From: Vicinamibacterales bacterium
GTDB lineage: Bacteria; Acidobacteriota; Vicinamibacteria; Vicinamibacterales; SCN-69-37
NCBI GenBank assembly: GCA_030827135.1
Contig: JAURFE010000001.1
Span: forward strand, 214,569-278,568
Direction: 5' to 3'
Length of the DNA stretch: 64,000 bases
Both the position numbers and the translations under genes were made by a program. The notes beneath the pieces were generated by a model. It searched no databases and was not told the DNA's origin. It saw nothing but the letters and a program-made list of their open reading frames with translations. Position 1 is the stretch's first letter; each line of letters begins with the position of its first letter. Shown one piece after another: positions 31,988 to 41,998 of the stretch.

Positions 31988-33004
31988 TTAGGGTGTCACC
32001 ACCAACGTTCTGGTTGCGACGGCCTTGCGTCCAGTGCTGTCGGTCACTGTAAGCACGATGGTGTAGGAGCCGGCCACGGTGTAGACATGGCTGGCCGATT
32101 GTCCGGTGCCCTGAGGCGTGCCGTCGCCGAAGTCCCACACGTAGCTGTCGATTGTGCGGCCCGTCGGCACGGTCGAACCCGAGGCGTTCATGACGACGGT
32201 GCGGCCGATCCTGGGGTCGGTCGGTGACACCGTGAACGCGGCCACCGGCGCTGCCAGGGCGGTGATCGTGACGGCCCTCGGGGCGGACGTCACCGTGATG
32301 CCGCGGTTGTCGGTCACACTGAGCGTCACCTGATAGACGCCGGCGAGTCGATAGACGTGCCACTGCGTGCGGCCGTCGCGCACGGTACCGTCGCCGAAGG
32401 ACCATCGGTATTCGACAATCTGCCCGTCGTCGGTCGACCCGGACCCATCAAACAGGAGCCACTCGTCCTCGCGTGCGGTCGTTGGCGACACGAAGAAGGC
32501 CGGCACCGGTGCGCCGTTGGGCGGCAGGATGACGCCCGGACGCACCAGCCGAATCTCTGCGGTGCGGGCAAGCGTGTTCTGGTAGTTGCTGCCGACCATC
32601 ATCGCGCGGATGGTGATCACCGTATCGTTCTCGACGGTCGGCGGCGGCGCGGCCGGCGACTGATACATCGTGGACGCCTTGCCATCAGCGCCGGTCGTGA
32701 GCGACTTGCTGAGGATGGTGCCATGATCCACCGTGGTCTGGCCCAGCAGGACATCGAGCCGCACCTGCACTCCCTGGATCGGCTGGCCGACCGCATCACG
32801 CGCGTGCACAAGGATGGTCGACGTCGACGACCCATCCTGCCGCAGGATGTCCGGCGTCACCGACAAACCGAGCGACACCGACAATTCGGACGGCCCCGTC
32901 GGGACAGGCGCGGTGACGGAATCAACCGCGCACCCCGCCGCACCAAGCACCATGAACCCGAGCACCCAGCACCTGAGCACGCTGAACCGGGCACCATGCA
33001 CCAT
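31988..33004 (-). CDS. PKD-domain lipoprotein following the pil operon
   Basis: From the ATG at 33004 the protein has 338 residues. A lipoprotein signal (hydrophobic from residue 7, Cys25 after VLGAAG) is followed by an Ig-like domain (about 30-150). Two PKD domains follow, with YRWSFGDGT and YVWDFGDGT motifs and YQVTLSVTDN / YTIVLTVTD strands. PKD domains usually mediate protein or glycan contacts outside the membrane. The signal peptide is encoded by a tandem-repeat tract in which ATGs occur every 7 bases; only the one at 33004 (and 32953) is in frame. It is probably a pilus-associated surface lipoprotein, by context only. Confidence 0.75.
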   Translation of the reverse strand: MVHGARFSVLRCWVLGFMVLGAAGCAVDSVTAPVPTGPSELSVSLGLSVTPDILRQDGSSTSTILVHARDAVGQPIQGVQVRLDVLLGQTTVDHGTILSKSLTTGADGKASTMYQSPAAPPPTVENDTVITIRAMMVGSNYQNTLARTAEIRLVRPGVILPPNGAPVPAFFVSPTTAREDEWLLFDGSGSTDDGQIVEYRWSFGDGTVRDGRTQWHVYRLAGVYQVTLSVTDNRGITVTSAPRAVTITALAAPVAAFTVSPTDPRIGRTVVMNASGSTVPTGRTIDSYVWDFGDGTPQGTGQSASHVYTVAGSYTIVLTVTDSTGRKAVATRTLVVTP

Positions 33005-33022
33005 GAACCATGAACCATGAAC
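32940..33022. repeat. (CATGAAC)n heptamer tract spanning a start codon and signal peptide
   Basis: Near-perfect units at 33000-33020 (ACCATGAACCATGAACCATG) continue as decayed copies down to about 32940 (CATGAACC, GAGCACCC, AGCACCTG). The minus strand therefore has ATGs at 33018, 33011, 33004 and 32997. It lies 3 bp after the stop of the upstream lipoprotein gene. Confidence 0.8.
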
Positions 33023-33024
33023 CG

Positions 33025-33627
33025 TCACTCGGGATCTCCCCAATCGGCAAAGGTGATGCTGATGTTGGCGGTCGCCACGACGTCGCGACCCGCCTGGTCG
33101 GTGCCATAAAACGTGATTTCCGCGAGCGTCGTGATGGCGCGTGCGCCTCCCCCGCCAATCAGCGCGAGCAGCGGCGATTCCGACTTGGACTGAATGCGCA
33201 CAAGCGTGAAGCCAGCCGAGACGGGTTCTGCTCCCACCGTCACGGTCATCGCCCCGTCGTAGCCGAACGGCACATCGACGCCGGGTGTATTGCGGCCGTC
33301 GGTACGCCGGAACACCACGCGGAACCGGTTGACGGTGATGAAGTTGGCCGGCGACGTCGCCGACGCGGGATTTTTCATCGCCAGCTTGAAGCGCACCTGT
33401 CCGACATCCTCGAACACGGTCGGCACGCGCACCTGCGCCCCGTTCACCGTGGCCTTGACGAGGGTCTGCACGTCGGACGCGAGAGTGCCGCCGAACGTGT
33501 CGGGCCGCGCGCCGGAGGCGGCGGTGAACGATTCGACAATCAGGTAACTGCTGGCTTCGCCGGGACGTCCGGCCGCCGCACACCCCAGGGACGCGGCGAC
33601 ACACGCCGCGGCGATCACACGTTTCAT
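33025..33627 (-). CDS. Putative lipoprotein encoded with pilQ, function unknown
   Basis: This 200-residue protein has a lipoprotein-type signal (RVIAAACVAASLGC, Cys16). The mature part is predicted beta-rich, with VRFKLAMKNPAS, FGYDGAMTVTV and FTLVRIQSKS. I do not recognise the family. The start overlaps the pilQ stop by 4 bp (ATGA), so it is translationally coupled to the secretin. A pilotin-like or PilQ-accessory role is an inference from that coupling. Codon use matches its neighbours. Confidence 0.7.
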   Translation of the reverse strand: MKRVIAAACVAASLGCAAAGRPGEASSYLIVESFTAASGARPDTFGGTLASDVQTLVKATVNGAQVRVPTVFEDVGQVRFKLAMKNPASATSPANFITVNRFRVVFRRTDGRNTPGVDVPFGYDGAMTVTVGAEPVSAGFTLVRIQSKSESPLLALIGGGGARAITTLAEITFYGTDQAGRDVVATANISITFADWGDPE

Positions 33628-34955
33628 AGTCCGCTCCGCAGAATGCGCGGCGTGATGAAGATCAGCAGCTCGCGCGACTCATCCGTGCTCATGTCCCGTC
33701 TGAACAACCAGCCGAGCAGCGGAATCTTGTGCAGGCCTGGGGTCCGATCCTGCGTGGCCTGTTCGCGGCTGACATAGATCCCGCCGATGACCGTCGTCGC
33801 CCCGTCACTGACCTGCACCGAGGTCTTGGCGCGCTGGGTATCAATGGGGGGAATGTTGTTGACCTGTCGCGTGAAGTCCGGTGTGGCGTTCTCGAGTTCC
33901 ACGTCCATGATCACGGTGTTCGCGGCCGTGATGCGGGGCGTGACCAGCAGCTTGAGCGCGGCGTCCTTGAACGTGACCGTCACGGTGTTGTTCGCGACCG
34001 TCTGAATCGGAATCTGCACGCCCTGCGTCATCTCCGCCTGTTTGTTGTTCTGCGTCGTCACCTTCGGACGCGACAGGATGCGGCCATTGCCGGACCGCTC
34101 AAGCGCCGTCAAGGCCACATCGAGGTTCAGGGCGCCGGTAATCGAGCCCAGCGACATGCCCACGGCCGAATTCGGCGCAGGCACCGGCAGATTCACGGCC
34201 GCACCCGAGTCTGTGGCGCGACCCGACACGGATCCCGTATTGGGAAACGAGAGTCCGGTGGTATTGCCGAGCTCCGGCGACACACGCCCGGCCCCCCCCC
34301 ACTGCACGCCGAGCGCACGCGCCGAGTCCGTATTCGTCTGGACGATGCGCGCTTCGATCTCCACCTGCGGTTCGGGGCGATCCAGCACCGCAATGAGCGT
34401 CGCGGCGGCCTCCAGATAGTCCGGCAGGTCGCGGATGATCATCGTATTGGTGCGCGCGTCGAACCGCGTATCGCCGTGTTTCGACAGCACGGCCGCCTTC
34501 AGCAGCGGATCAAGGTCAGCCGCCTGCGCGTAGTTGAGGGGAAACGTGCGCACCATCACTGCCGCCGGAGCCTGCGCATCAATCAGCTTCTGCCGGGCAT
34601 CCTCCTCGGTGGTGAGCACGCTCAGCGGCACGACCCGCACCACGGTGCCCTCGACGATGTAGCCGAGTTTGGCGGTCTTGAGAATCACGTCAAGCGCCTG
34701 GTCCCACGGCACCTGCGTCAGCTTGATGTCGATGGTGCCGGTCACGCCCGGATCGATCACCAGATTGAGGCCACCCAGTTCCGCGAAGGACCGCAGCACC
34801 ATCCGCAGGTCGGCGCCCTGAAAGTCAAAATCGGCGGGTGCGCCTGTGTACCGCCTGGGCTGGCCCTGCGGCGTCGTAAGACTGGACGGCACCTGGCCCG
34901 AGAGCACCAACCCGAGCGCGAACCACAGCACCACGCAGTGCCGGAGTCCCCTCAC
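33624..34955 (-). CDS. pilQ: Type IV pilus secretin PilQ (short form)
   Basis: This 443-residue protein has a signal sequence, a secretin/TonB short N-terminal (STN) domain (FDFQGADLRMVLRSFAELGGLNLVID), an N1 domain and the secretin core. The core includes VEIEARIVQTN, GNGRILSRPKVTTQNN, VTPRI and the terminal VIGGIYVSREQ...LLGWLFRRD (short excerpts). It forms the outer-membrane pore for the pilus. It lacks the N-terminal AMIN domains of proteobacterial PilQ and is shorter than usual. It overlaps pilP and the following lipoprotein gene by 4 bp each. Confidence 0.93.
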   Translation of the reverse strand: MRGLRHCVVLWFALGLVLSGQVPSSLTTPQGQPRRYTGAPADFDFQGADLRMVLRSFAELGGLNLVIDPGVTGTIDIKLTQVPWDQALDVILKTAKLGYIVEGTVVRVVPLSVLTTEEDARQKLIDAQAPAAVMVRTFPLNYAQAADLDPLLKAAVLSKHGDTRFDARTNTMIIRDLPDYLEAAATLIAVLDRPEPQVEIEARIVQTNTDSARALGVQWGGAGRVSPELGNTTGLSFPNTGSVSGRATDSGAAVNLPVPAPNSAVGMSLGSITGALNLDVALTALERSGNGRILSRPKVTTQNNKQAEMTQGVQIPIQTVANNTVTVTFKDAALKLLVTPRITAANTVIMDVELENATPDFTRQVNNIPPIDTQRAKTSVQVSDGATTVIGGIYVSREQATQDRTPGLHKIPLLGWLFRRDMSTDESRELLIFITPRILRSGL

Positions 34956-35407
34956 TGGCCACCCCCATCCGCCTTCGGACGGAGGGGCTTTCGCAGTTCA
35001 CGGCTGCCCCCGGGTGGCGCGGTGTTGGTGAACAGCACCACCGCGTCGGCGTCGATACGGCGCACGACGGCATCCTGCAGTTTGTCCTGCACGCGGGCGA
35101 GGTATGTCTTGCCGTCGGCCCCTTCAAGCAACGCCAGCCGAGTCGACCCGCTTGAGATGACCCCCTTCAGCACCACATCGGCCGCCGCCATCCCGGCCAG
35201 ACCCGGCGCCCGGCGCGCCGGCGTGGCCGTCGTCGGGGTCGCCGACGGGGGGGCCACCAGGGGCGCAAACGGATCGCGCCGACCAAAACCCTGATAGCCG
35301 GTCTCCGGCATGCCCACCCGCGTCCCGATCCCGACCGTCTCCTGCGCAGCAGCAGGCGCCGCCCACACCAGACACACCGCCATGATCACACCCACTCCCC
35401 GGGTCAT
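34952..35407 (-). CDS. pilP: Type IV pilus assembly lipoprotein/periplasmic protein PilP
   Basis: From the ATG at 35407, which overlaps the pilO stop (ATGA), the protein has 151 residues. It has an N-terminal signal (MTRGVGVIMAVCLVWAAPAAA), a linker with GRRDPFAPLV, and a small beta domain with VVLKGVISSGSTRLALLEG. PilP links the PilMNO inner-membrane complex to PilQ. The usual lipid-modified cysteine is not evident: signal cleavage appears to follow AAPAAA. The ORF extends upstream to 35650, but that part overlaps pilO and is not native. Confidence 0.88.
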   Translation of the reverse strand: MTRGVGVIMAVCLVWAAPAAAQETVGIGTRVGMPETGYQGFGRRDPFAPLVAPPSATPTTATPARRAPGLAGMAAADVVLKGVISSGSTRLALLEGADGKTYLARVQDKLQDAVVRRIDADAVVLFTNTAPPGGSRELRKPLRPKADGGGQ

Positions 35408-36024
35408 CGTCCTGCTCCAATCCCGATCGCCGCGCCTGGTCCCGCCGCCTGAGCCGCCGTCTGCGAGGCAAACACGAAGGTCGTCGCCAGGCACGTCGCC
35501 GCCACCAGTCCGCGACGACCGCTCGCAGACGCCGGGTTCGTGCGCAGATGGAGGTTGGCGACCGAAATCAGTCGCGACTCGGTGGCGACGCGATCGAAGA
35601 AGACGCCAAGATCGTGAAACCCGCCCTCGAGCCCCAGTTCGATTGGCCATTCCGTGTACTGCTCCTTGTCGGCGGCTGGTTTCGGCGTGAAGCTGTTGAT
35701 GCTGAGGTTGGATTCACTGGCGATCTGATGCAGGCCGCGGAGCACTTCCTGCGCGTCCTTTTCGTCAGGCAACACCGCCGTTGTGCGCGCGAGCGCCGCC
35801 TCAAGCGATGCCACTTCGGCTTTGACCTGCGGCAGACGACGCGCCGTCTGCGCCGCTCGTGCGACGTCCGCCGTGACGATGGCCAGTCGCTCCTGACGCT
35901 GCGCGACTTCGATCCGCTCGGGGGACAACAATGTCTGCCATGCCGCGCCGGCGGCCATCGCCGACACCGCGACACAAATCAGCGCCTGCGCCTGGGGTGA
36001 GTACTGGTGAAAACTGCGCGCCAT
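35404..36024 (-). CDS. pilO: Type IV pilus inner-membrane protein PilO
   Basis: This 206-residue protein has one N-terminal membrane helix (ALICVAVSAMAAGAAW), a coiled-coil segment (about residues 38-80) and a ferredoxin-like periplasmic domain (LEGGFHDLGVFFDRVATESR). PilO pairs with PilN and aligns the assembly machinery. The C-terminal ~35 residues are hydrophobic and Ala-rich (ATCLATTFVFASQTAAQAAG), an unusual tail for PilO. It lies 2 bp after pilN. Confidence 0.88.
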   Translation of the reverse strand: MARSFHQYSPQAQALICVAVSAMAAGAAWQTLLSPERIEVAQRQERLAIVTADVARAAQTARRLPQVKAEVASLEAALARTTAVLPDEKDAQEVLRGLHQIASESNLSINSFTPKPAADKEQYTEWPIELGLEGGFHDLGVFFDRVATESRLISVANLHLRTNPASASGRRGLVAATCLATTFVFASQTAAQAAGPGAAIGIGAGR

Positions 36025-36026
36025 GA

Positions 36027-36602
36027 TCAGGCTCCTGTCCGCACATCGCCGCGAATGGCGAACCGCACCACGGAGGTCTCACCAATTGCTTCCATGTTGG
36101 TGGTGACAATGTCGAGAGCCTGGACAAACCGCCCCGAGTTCTGCAGACGGTCAACAAAATCCGTGAGCGCGGTCAGTGATTCCGCGCGCCCTTCGATCCG
36201 CACGGACGCGCCCGTCTGTTTCAGTTCCAGCAACCAGAGGCCATCCGGCAGACTGAGGCTCACCGCCTCGAGGAGGGCCACCGGCGCCCGCTGGGCGGCG
36301 CGCAGGCGTTCAATCAAATCAACGCGTTGCCGCAGGTCTTTTTCGCGGGCCTCGGCGGCCAGCACCAGGCGCGACGCGGCCTGCAACTGCACAAGCTGCG
36401 CGTCCTGCGCTGCGATGTCGGCGTCGAGTGCCCGCCGAGTCTGGTCGAGCGCCCACCAGTACCCGGCGACCGCGACGGCCGTCGCCATGATGACGGCCAC
36501 GCCGAACAACGCGGCGCGCTGCTCGGGCGGCACCGAGAAAAAACGCGCGAATCCCGACGCGCGGCGCCCTTCTGCGCCTCCGATGAGATTGACGCGAATC
36601 AT
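36027..36602 (-). CDS. pilN: Type IV pilus inner-membrane protein PilN
   Basis: This 191-residue protein starts with the conserved cytoplasmic peptide MIRVNLIGG, which binds PilM in this family (INLLP in most). One transmembrane helix near 37-50, a helical region and a periplasmic alpha/beta domain (LLELKQTGASVRIEGRAES) follow. The start overlaps the pilM stop by 4 bp. Confidence 0.9.
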   Translation of the reverse strand: MIRVNLIGGAEGRRASGFARFFSVPPEQRAALFGVAVIMATAVAVAGYWWALDQTRRALDADIAAQDAQLVQLQAASRLVLAAEAREKDLRQRVDLIERLRAAQRAPVALLEAVSLSLPDGLWLLELKQTGASVRIEGRAESLTALTDFVDRLQNSGRFVQALDIVTTNMEAIGETSVVRFAIRGDVRTGA

Positions 36603-37624
36603 CGGTCCCCCTCGCGCCGCAACGCCAGACCGACGGCCACGGCGAACGCCGGTCCATCAACGTCTGATCCCGGCGGCCGCGTGATCTGCCGGAAGGGGTC
36701 AAACACCTCCACGTCCGTTTCAAGCTCCGTGGCCAGCAGGCCGCGCAGGCCGTCGATCTGGCACGCCCCACCCGACAGCACCACCCGGTTCACGTGGTCG
36801 ATCGTGGATGAGGCGCGGTGGAAGTCGAGCGTCTTGCGAATCTCCAGCATCAGGTGCTGGTGCAGGTCGCGCACCACCCCCACCGCCGCATCGTCGGTCA
36901 GCCGCGCCTGACGAAGCAGACGCTCGGCGTCCGCGGTGGAGATTCCGAGATCCCGCTCGAGCGCGTCGAGGTACGCCCCCCCGCCGAGGTTGATATCGCG
37001 GGTGAAGGCGACCTGGCCATGTTCCAGCAGGCACACAATCGAACCACGCCGGCCGATATGCACGAGGACGACCAGAGCCTCGGCGCGGTCGGAGTAGTTC
37101 GCTTCGTAGGCGTTGGCCAGCGCGAAGGCCTCGACGTCGAGCACCACCGGCGCCCGGCCCGTGGCGGTCATGGCCGCCAGCCGCTCGGCAATGCGATCCC
37201 GGCGGGCGGCCACCAGCAAGACGTCAAGCGCGGCGGCCGGCAGCGCCCGGGCGCTGTCGAGGACCTCATAGTCGAGTTGGACCTCGGACAGCGGATACGG
37301 GATGTACTGTTCGGCCTCCACTGGCACGGCTTCGTCCAGTTCCTGGGCGCTCATCGGCGGCAGGGTCAGACGTTTCACGATGACCGCGTGGCCCGCCACG
37401 GCGGCGGCCACCTGAGCCCTCCGAAGCCCCAGGGAGTCGAGCAGGGTCGCGGCGGTCTCAGCCATGGCGGTCTGGGTCGCATCTTCCCCAAGTGGCATGG
37501 GGGCTTCCCCGGCGGCCGTGAGCGTCCAGCCCTTCCGTTGGCGCCGCAAGGCCACGGCGCGAATGGCGTGGGTGCCCATATCGAGCCCGACAAGGGGTGG
37601 TTTGAAGGCCGACACAAGTCCCAT
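36599..37624 (-). CDS. pilM: Type IV pilus actin-like ATPase PilM
   Basis: From the ATG at 37624 the protein has 341 residues. It begins with the actin-like phosphate loop PLVGLDMGTHAIRAVAL and has EAEQYIPYPLSEVQLDYEVL, the second phosphate region VHIGRRGSIVCLL, and the adenosine motif VVLSGGACQIDGL. PilM sits on the inner face of the membrane and binds the PilN tail. An in-frame ATG at 37693 would add a 23-residue extension lacking similarity to PilM. It heads the pilMNOPQ operon and diverges from rplM. Confidence 0.92.
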   Translation of the reverse strand: MGLVSAFKPPLVGLDMGTHAIRAVALRRQRKGWTLTAAGEAPMPLGEDATQTAMAETAATLLDSLGLRRAQVAAAVAGHAVIVKRLTLPPMSAQELDEAVPVEAEQYIPYPLSEVQLDYEVLDSARALPAAALDVLLVAARRDRIAERLAAMTATGRAPVVLDVEAFALANAYEANYSDRAEALVVLVHIGRRGSIVCLLEHGQVAFTRDINLGGGAYLDALERDLGISTADAERLLRQARLTDDAAVGVVRDLHQHLMLEIRKTLDFHRASSTIDHVNRVVLSGGACQIDGLRGLLATELETDVEVFDPFRQITRPPGSDVDGPAFAVAVGLALRREGDR

Positions 37625-37823
37625 ATCGGTCGATACAAGGGCAAACCTGATGCCAACGCAACAAGATTGGCTGGCGCCAATGGGCCGGGCCATGCACGGA
37701 TCAAGGGTCCGGCGCCCGGGTCAGCCTCGACCCACCTCCTTTGTGAGCGTGGATGCCAGTTTTGTAAGTGGCACCAGTGCCGTCAGGGACGCCCGGACGA
37801 GCTCCTGTTTCCCGTTGTCTTCT

Positions 37824-37852
37824 TTGACTTTTTCGGCTTCCGTGACTATCAT
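37824..37852 (+). promoter_or_regulatory. Sigma-70-type promoter of rplM-rpsI
   Basis: TTGACT (37824-37829), a 17-bp spacer, then TATCAT (37847-37852). This is the closest match to the housekeeping consensus I found in the window. The transcript would begin near 37859 and have a leader of about 48 nt. Confidence 0.75.
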
Positions 37853-37865
37853 TTCGGTTTGCCGT

Positions 37866-37887
37866 CCCTTCGGATTTCTCCGGAGGG
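37866..37887 (+). promoter_or_regulatory. Leader hairpin of rplM-rpsI
   Basis: CCCTTCGGA pairs with TCCGGAGGG (9 bp, one G-U wobble) around the loop TTTC, between the promoter and the ribosome-binding site GAGAGGA (37892-37898). In E. coli L13 represses its own operon through the leader; a similar role here is a guess. Confidence 0.4.
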
Positions 37888-37906
37888 TGATGAGAGGACG
37901 ACTTAG

Positions 37907-38338
37907 ATGGGCACGTTTACCCCCTCTGCCAACAAGGTGGACCGGCAGTGGCACGTAATTGACGCGGACGGCCAGGTGTTGGGTCGCATTGCGACCGACG
38001 CGGCACGTCTGCTGCAGGGCAAGCACAAGGCGGAATGGACGCCATTCCTTGATCGTGGTGACTTCATCGTGGTGGTCAACGCAGCCAAGGTGAAGCTGAC
38101 GGGCAACAAGGAAGAACAGAAGATCTATCGCCAGCACTCCGGATACGAAGGCGGACTGAAGGAAACGCGCGCGAAGGTTGTGCGGCAGCGTCATCCGATT
38201 CGCCTCGTGGAGGAAGCCGTGCGCGGCATGCTGCCGAAGACCAAGCTCGGTGCGGCGATGTACCGGAAGTTGAAGGTGTACGCAGGGAGCGAACACCCGC
38301 ATGCGGCTCAACAGCCCAAAAAGCGCGAGGTAGCGTAA
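37907..38338 (+). CDS. rplM: 50S ribosomal protein L13
   Basis: This 143-residue protein has the L13 core: [77 protein letters not shown] and EHPHAAQQP (short excerpts). It binds 23S rRNA early in 50S assembly. It is followed after 1 bp by rpsI, the standard bacterial pair. Confidence 0.98.
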   Translation: MGTFTPSANKVDRQWHVIDADGQVLGRIATDAARLLQGKHKAEWTPFLDRGDFIVVVNAAKVKLTGNKEEQKIYRQHSGYEGGLKETRAKVVRQRHPIRLVEEAVRGMLPKTKLGAAMYRKLKVYAGSEHPHAAQQPKKREVA

Positions 38339-38339
38339 C

Positions 38340-38738
38340 GTGACAGCAGCAAGCACTCAGTTCTATGGCACGGGGCGCCGCAAGACCTCGACCGCTCGTG
38401 TCTTCCTTCGTCCCGGCACCGGGGCCATCACGGTCAACAGCAAGCCTGTGGACGTCGCCTTCCCCACCGAAACCCTCCGTCTGGTGATTCGTCGCCCGCT
38501 CGTGACGACCCAGACCACCGAACAGTTTGACGTCGTGGCCACCACCGCCGGTGGCGGCGTGGCCGGCCAGGCCGGCGCGCTGCGCCTCGGCATTGCCCGC
38601 GCGCTCCTCGAGTTCAATGCGGAACTCCGCTCAGCGCTGCGTGGCGACGGGCTGCTGACGCGCGACCCGCGCGCCAAGGAACGCAAGAAGTACGGCCAGA
38701 AGGGCGCGCGCAAGCGCTTCCAGTTCAGCAAGCGCTAG
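38340..38738 (+). CDS. rpsI: 30S ribosomal protein S9
   Basis: This 132-residue protein is read from a GTG at 38340. It has [38 protein letters not shown] and the C-terminal [24 protein letters not shown] tail (quoted in part) that ends in the invariant Ser-Lys-Arg reaching the P-site tRNA. Confidence 0.98.
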   Translation: MTAASTQFYGTGRRKTSTARVFLRPGTGAITVNSKPVDVAFPTETLRLVIRRPLVTTQTTEQFDVVATTAGGGVAGQAGALRLGIARALLEFNAELRSALRGDGLLTRDPRAKERKKYGQKGARKRFQFSKR

Positions 38739-38753
38739 TTTTAGGAGACTTGA

Positions 38754-39509
<756 letters not shown>

Positions 39510-39534
39510 AACTTCAGCAAGTAGCCAATGAGGC

Positions 39535-39571
39535 AATGGGGCAATGAGCCAATAGGCCTCATTGCCCCATT
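39535..39571 (+). terminator. Perfect 14-bp hairpin between rpsB and tsf (possible attenuator)
   Basis: AATGGGGCAATGAG (39535-39548) pairs exactly with CTCATTGCCCCATT (39558-39571) across a 9-nt loop. A moderately T-rich TTGTCCGTTT follows. The hairpin is made of degenerate CAATGAGG/CAATGGGG units at 8-bp spacing. It could lower tsf expression relative to rpsB or end part of the transcripts; the weak T-run makes full termination uncertain. Confidence 0.55.
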
Positions 39572-39604
39572 TGTCCGTTTACGTGTGTATTCAAGGAACC
39601 AACA

Positions 39605-40207
39605 ATGGCCGAAATCACCGCTCAACTCGTTAAACAACTTCGCGACGCTACCGGCGCCGGCATGATGGAATGCAAGGCCGCGCTGGTCGAGTCCAACGGC
39701 GACCTGGACGCCGCCACCACCGTCCTGCGGAAGCGTGGTCTCGCGCAGGCCGCGAAGAAGTCCGGCCGCTCCACCTCGGAAGGCGTCATCGGGTCGTACA
39801 TCCACCTGGGCGGCAAGATCGGCGTGCTCGTGGAAGTCAACTGCGAGACCGACTTCGTGGCGCGCACCGAGGACTTCCAGAACCTCGTGAAGGAACTCGG
39901 CATGCATATCGCCGCCGCGTCACCGCTGTACGCGCGTCGTGAAGACGTGCCGGCCGAGGTCATTGAAAAGGAAAAGGCGATCTACCGCGCGCAGCTCGAA
40001 AGCGCCGGCAAGCCCGCCAACGTGATCGACAAGATCCTCGAAGGCAAGATCAACAGCTACTACGAACAGTTCGTGTTGCTCGATCAGCCGTCGATTCGCG
40101 ACCCCAAGGTCACGATCGGCCAGCTGGTGACGGCCGCGATCGCCAAGCTCGGCGAGAACGTGTCCATCCCCCGCTTCGCGCGGTTCAAGGTCGGCGACAA
40201 CAGCTAG
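39605..40207 (+). CDS. tsf: Elongation factor Ts (short form)
   Basis: This 200-residue protein has the N-terminal UBA-like helix bundle ([20 protein letters not shown]) and the core with [16 protein letters not shown], ending [17 protein letters not shown]-Ts exchanges GDP on EF-Tu. Its length resembles the short Thermus-type protein, which has a single core subdomain, rather than the ~283-residue E. coli form. Ribosome site AAGGAA. The stop overlaps the convergent gene by 4 bp. Confidence 0.97.
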   Translation: MAEITAQLVKQLRDATGAGMMECKAALVESNGDLDAATTVLRKRGLAQAAKKSGRSTSEGVIGSYIHLGGKIGVLVEVNCETDFVARTEDFQNLVKELGMHIAAASPLYARREDVPAEVIEKEKAIYRAQLESAGKPANVIDKILEGKINSYYEQFVLLDQPSIRDPKVTIGQLVTAAIAKLGENVSIPRFARFKVGDNS

Positions 40208-41205
40208 GCCAGCGCGGCCCGGCAATACTCAACGCACTTCTTCGTCTCCGCGACGGCATCGGACCCTTCGGGTATCGGATACTCGAGTTCGACCGTCGCG
40301 GGGAACTTCCAGGCACGCGCCTTCATCGCCTGCAGAATCTCGCGAATCGGGGTGTCCCCCGTTCCCCACGCGACATTCGCCCCGCCGTTCTCCTTCGACT
40401 TCCGATCCTTGATGTGCACACTCGAGATGCGCGCGTGGTGCTTCTGCAGAAACTCCACCGGCGTGCCGCCGATGTTCCCAGCCGCCACGTAGTGGCCGAG
40501 GTCGACGTTCGCCATGTTGCCGGGTGACAACTCAAACGCCCGGTCAAACGCCGTCATCGTCCCCTGCAGATGCGTGTGATACGCCGCGTAGATCTTCCGC
40601 TTCATGGCGAACTCGCCGATGCGCTTCAACTGCGCCTCGTCGTTCGGCAGCTCCAGAGTGGTGTGTGAACACCCCAGCGCCTCGGCGACATCAAACACGT
40701 ACTCGAACTCCTCATCCGACATGTTCGGACTGAGAATCTTGACGGCGTAGATCGACACGCCGGCGTTGTTGTACATCGTGCGCAACGCCTTGAACCTATC
40801 CATGGAGGCCGACAGCCGCCAGGCCCTGAGCTCCGCCTGGGCGGCCTGCTGTGCAGCGCGTTGTGCGGCGAGTTCTTCCGGTGTGCGCTGTGCACCGCGG
40901 CCGCCGCGGCCACCTCCGCCGCCGCCGCGGCCCGCGGCCGGTCGGCCTGCAAAGGACTCGGCCGGGTCTCCCATCAATTCGATGGCGCTGATACCCGAGT
41001 CGATCACGTACTTGAGCGTGGCTTCCGCGCTCTGGTCGGCCATGCTGCGGTAGCTGTAGGTAATCGCGCCGATCTGGACGCCATTGATGTGAGAACCGGG
41101 CATGACCTGCGAAACGCCGGCCGCCGATAACGGCGATCCGAGCAGGCCCAGTGCAGGCGTGGCGGTCAGGGCCAGTTTGGTGAACTCGCGGCGCGTGTAC
41201 GGCAT
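40204..41205 (-). CDS. Tat-exported sugar phosphate isomerase/epimerase-like protein (xylose isomerase-like TIM barrel)
   Basis: This 333-residue protein has a twin-arginine signal ([20 protein letters not shown]) and an AP-endonuclease-2/xylose-isomerase-like barrel: [64 protein letters not shown] and [11 protein letters not shown]. Acidic and histidine residues in these motifs fit a metal site. The substrate is unknown; secreted members are common in acidobacteria and often act on plant sugars (inference). A Gly/Arg-rich insert (about residues 89-107) followed by an Ala/Gln helix is unusual. Confidence 0.8.
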   Translation of the reverse strand: MPYTRREFTKLALTATPALGLLGSPLSAAGVSQVMPGSHINGVQIGAITYSYRSMADQSAEATLKYVIDSGISAIELMGDPAESFAGRPAAGRGGGGGGRGGRGAQRTPEELAAQRAAQQAAQAELRAWRLSASMDRFKALRTMYNNAGVSIYAVKILSPNMSDEEFEYVFDVAEALGCSHTTLELPNDEAQLKRIGEFAMKRKIYAAYHTHLQGTMTAFDRAFELSPGNMANVDLGHYVAAGNIGGTPVEFLQKHHARISSVHIKDRKSKENGGANVAWGTGDTPIREILQAMKARAWKFPATVELEYPIPEGSDAVAETKKCVEYCRAALA

Positions 41206-41242
41206 GGTCGCGTGATTCTACGCCGGACTGCGGACGGCGAAC

Positions 41243-41973
<731 letters not shown>

Positions 41974-41998
41974 CCCTCCCCTGCTGGAACCCACAACC

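Noticed and set aside
33005-33604. 538-codon frame that would extend the PKD lipoprotein upstream to 33604
   Set aside because: The first ~200 codons are a frame-shifted shadow of the 33025-33627 lipoprotein gene; the signal peptide starts at 33004.
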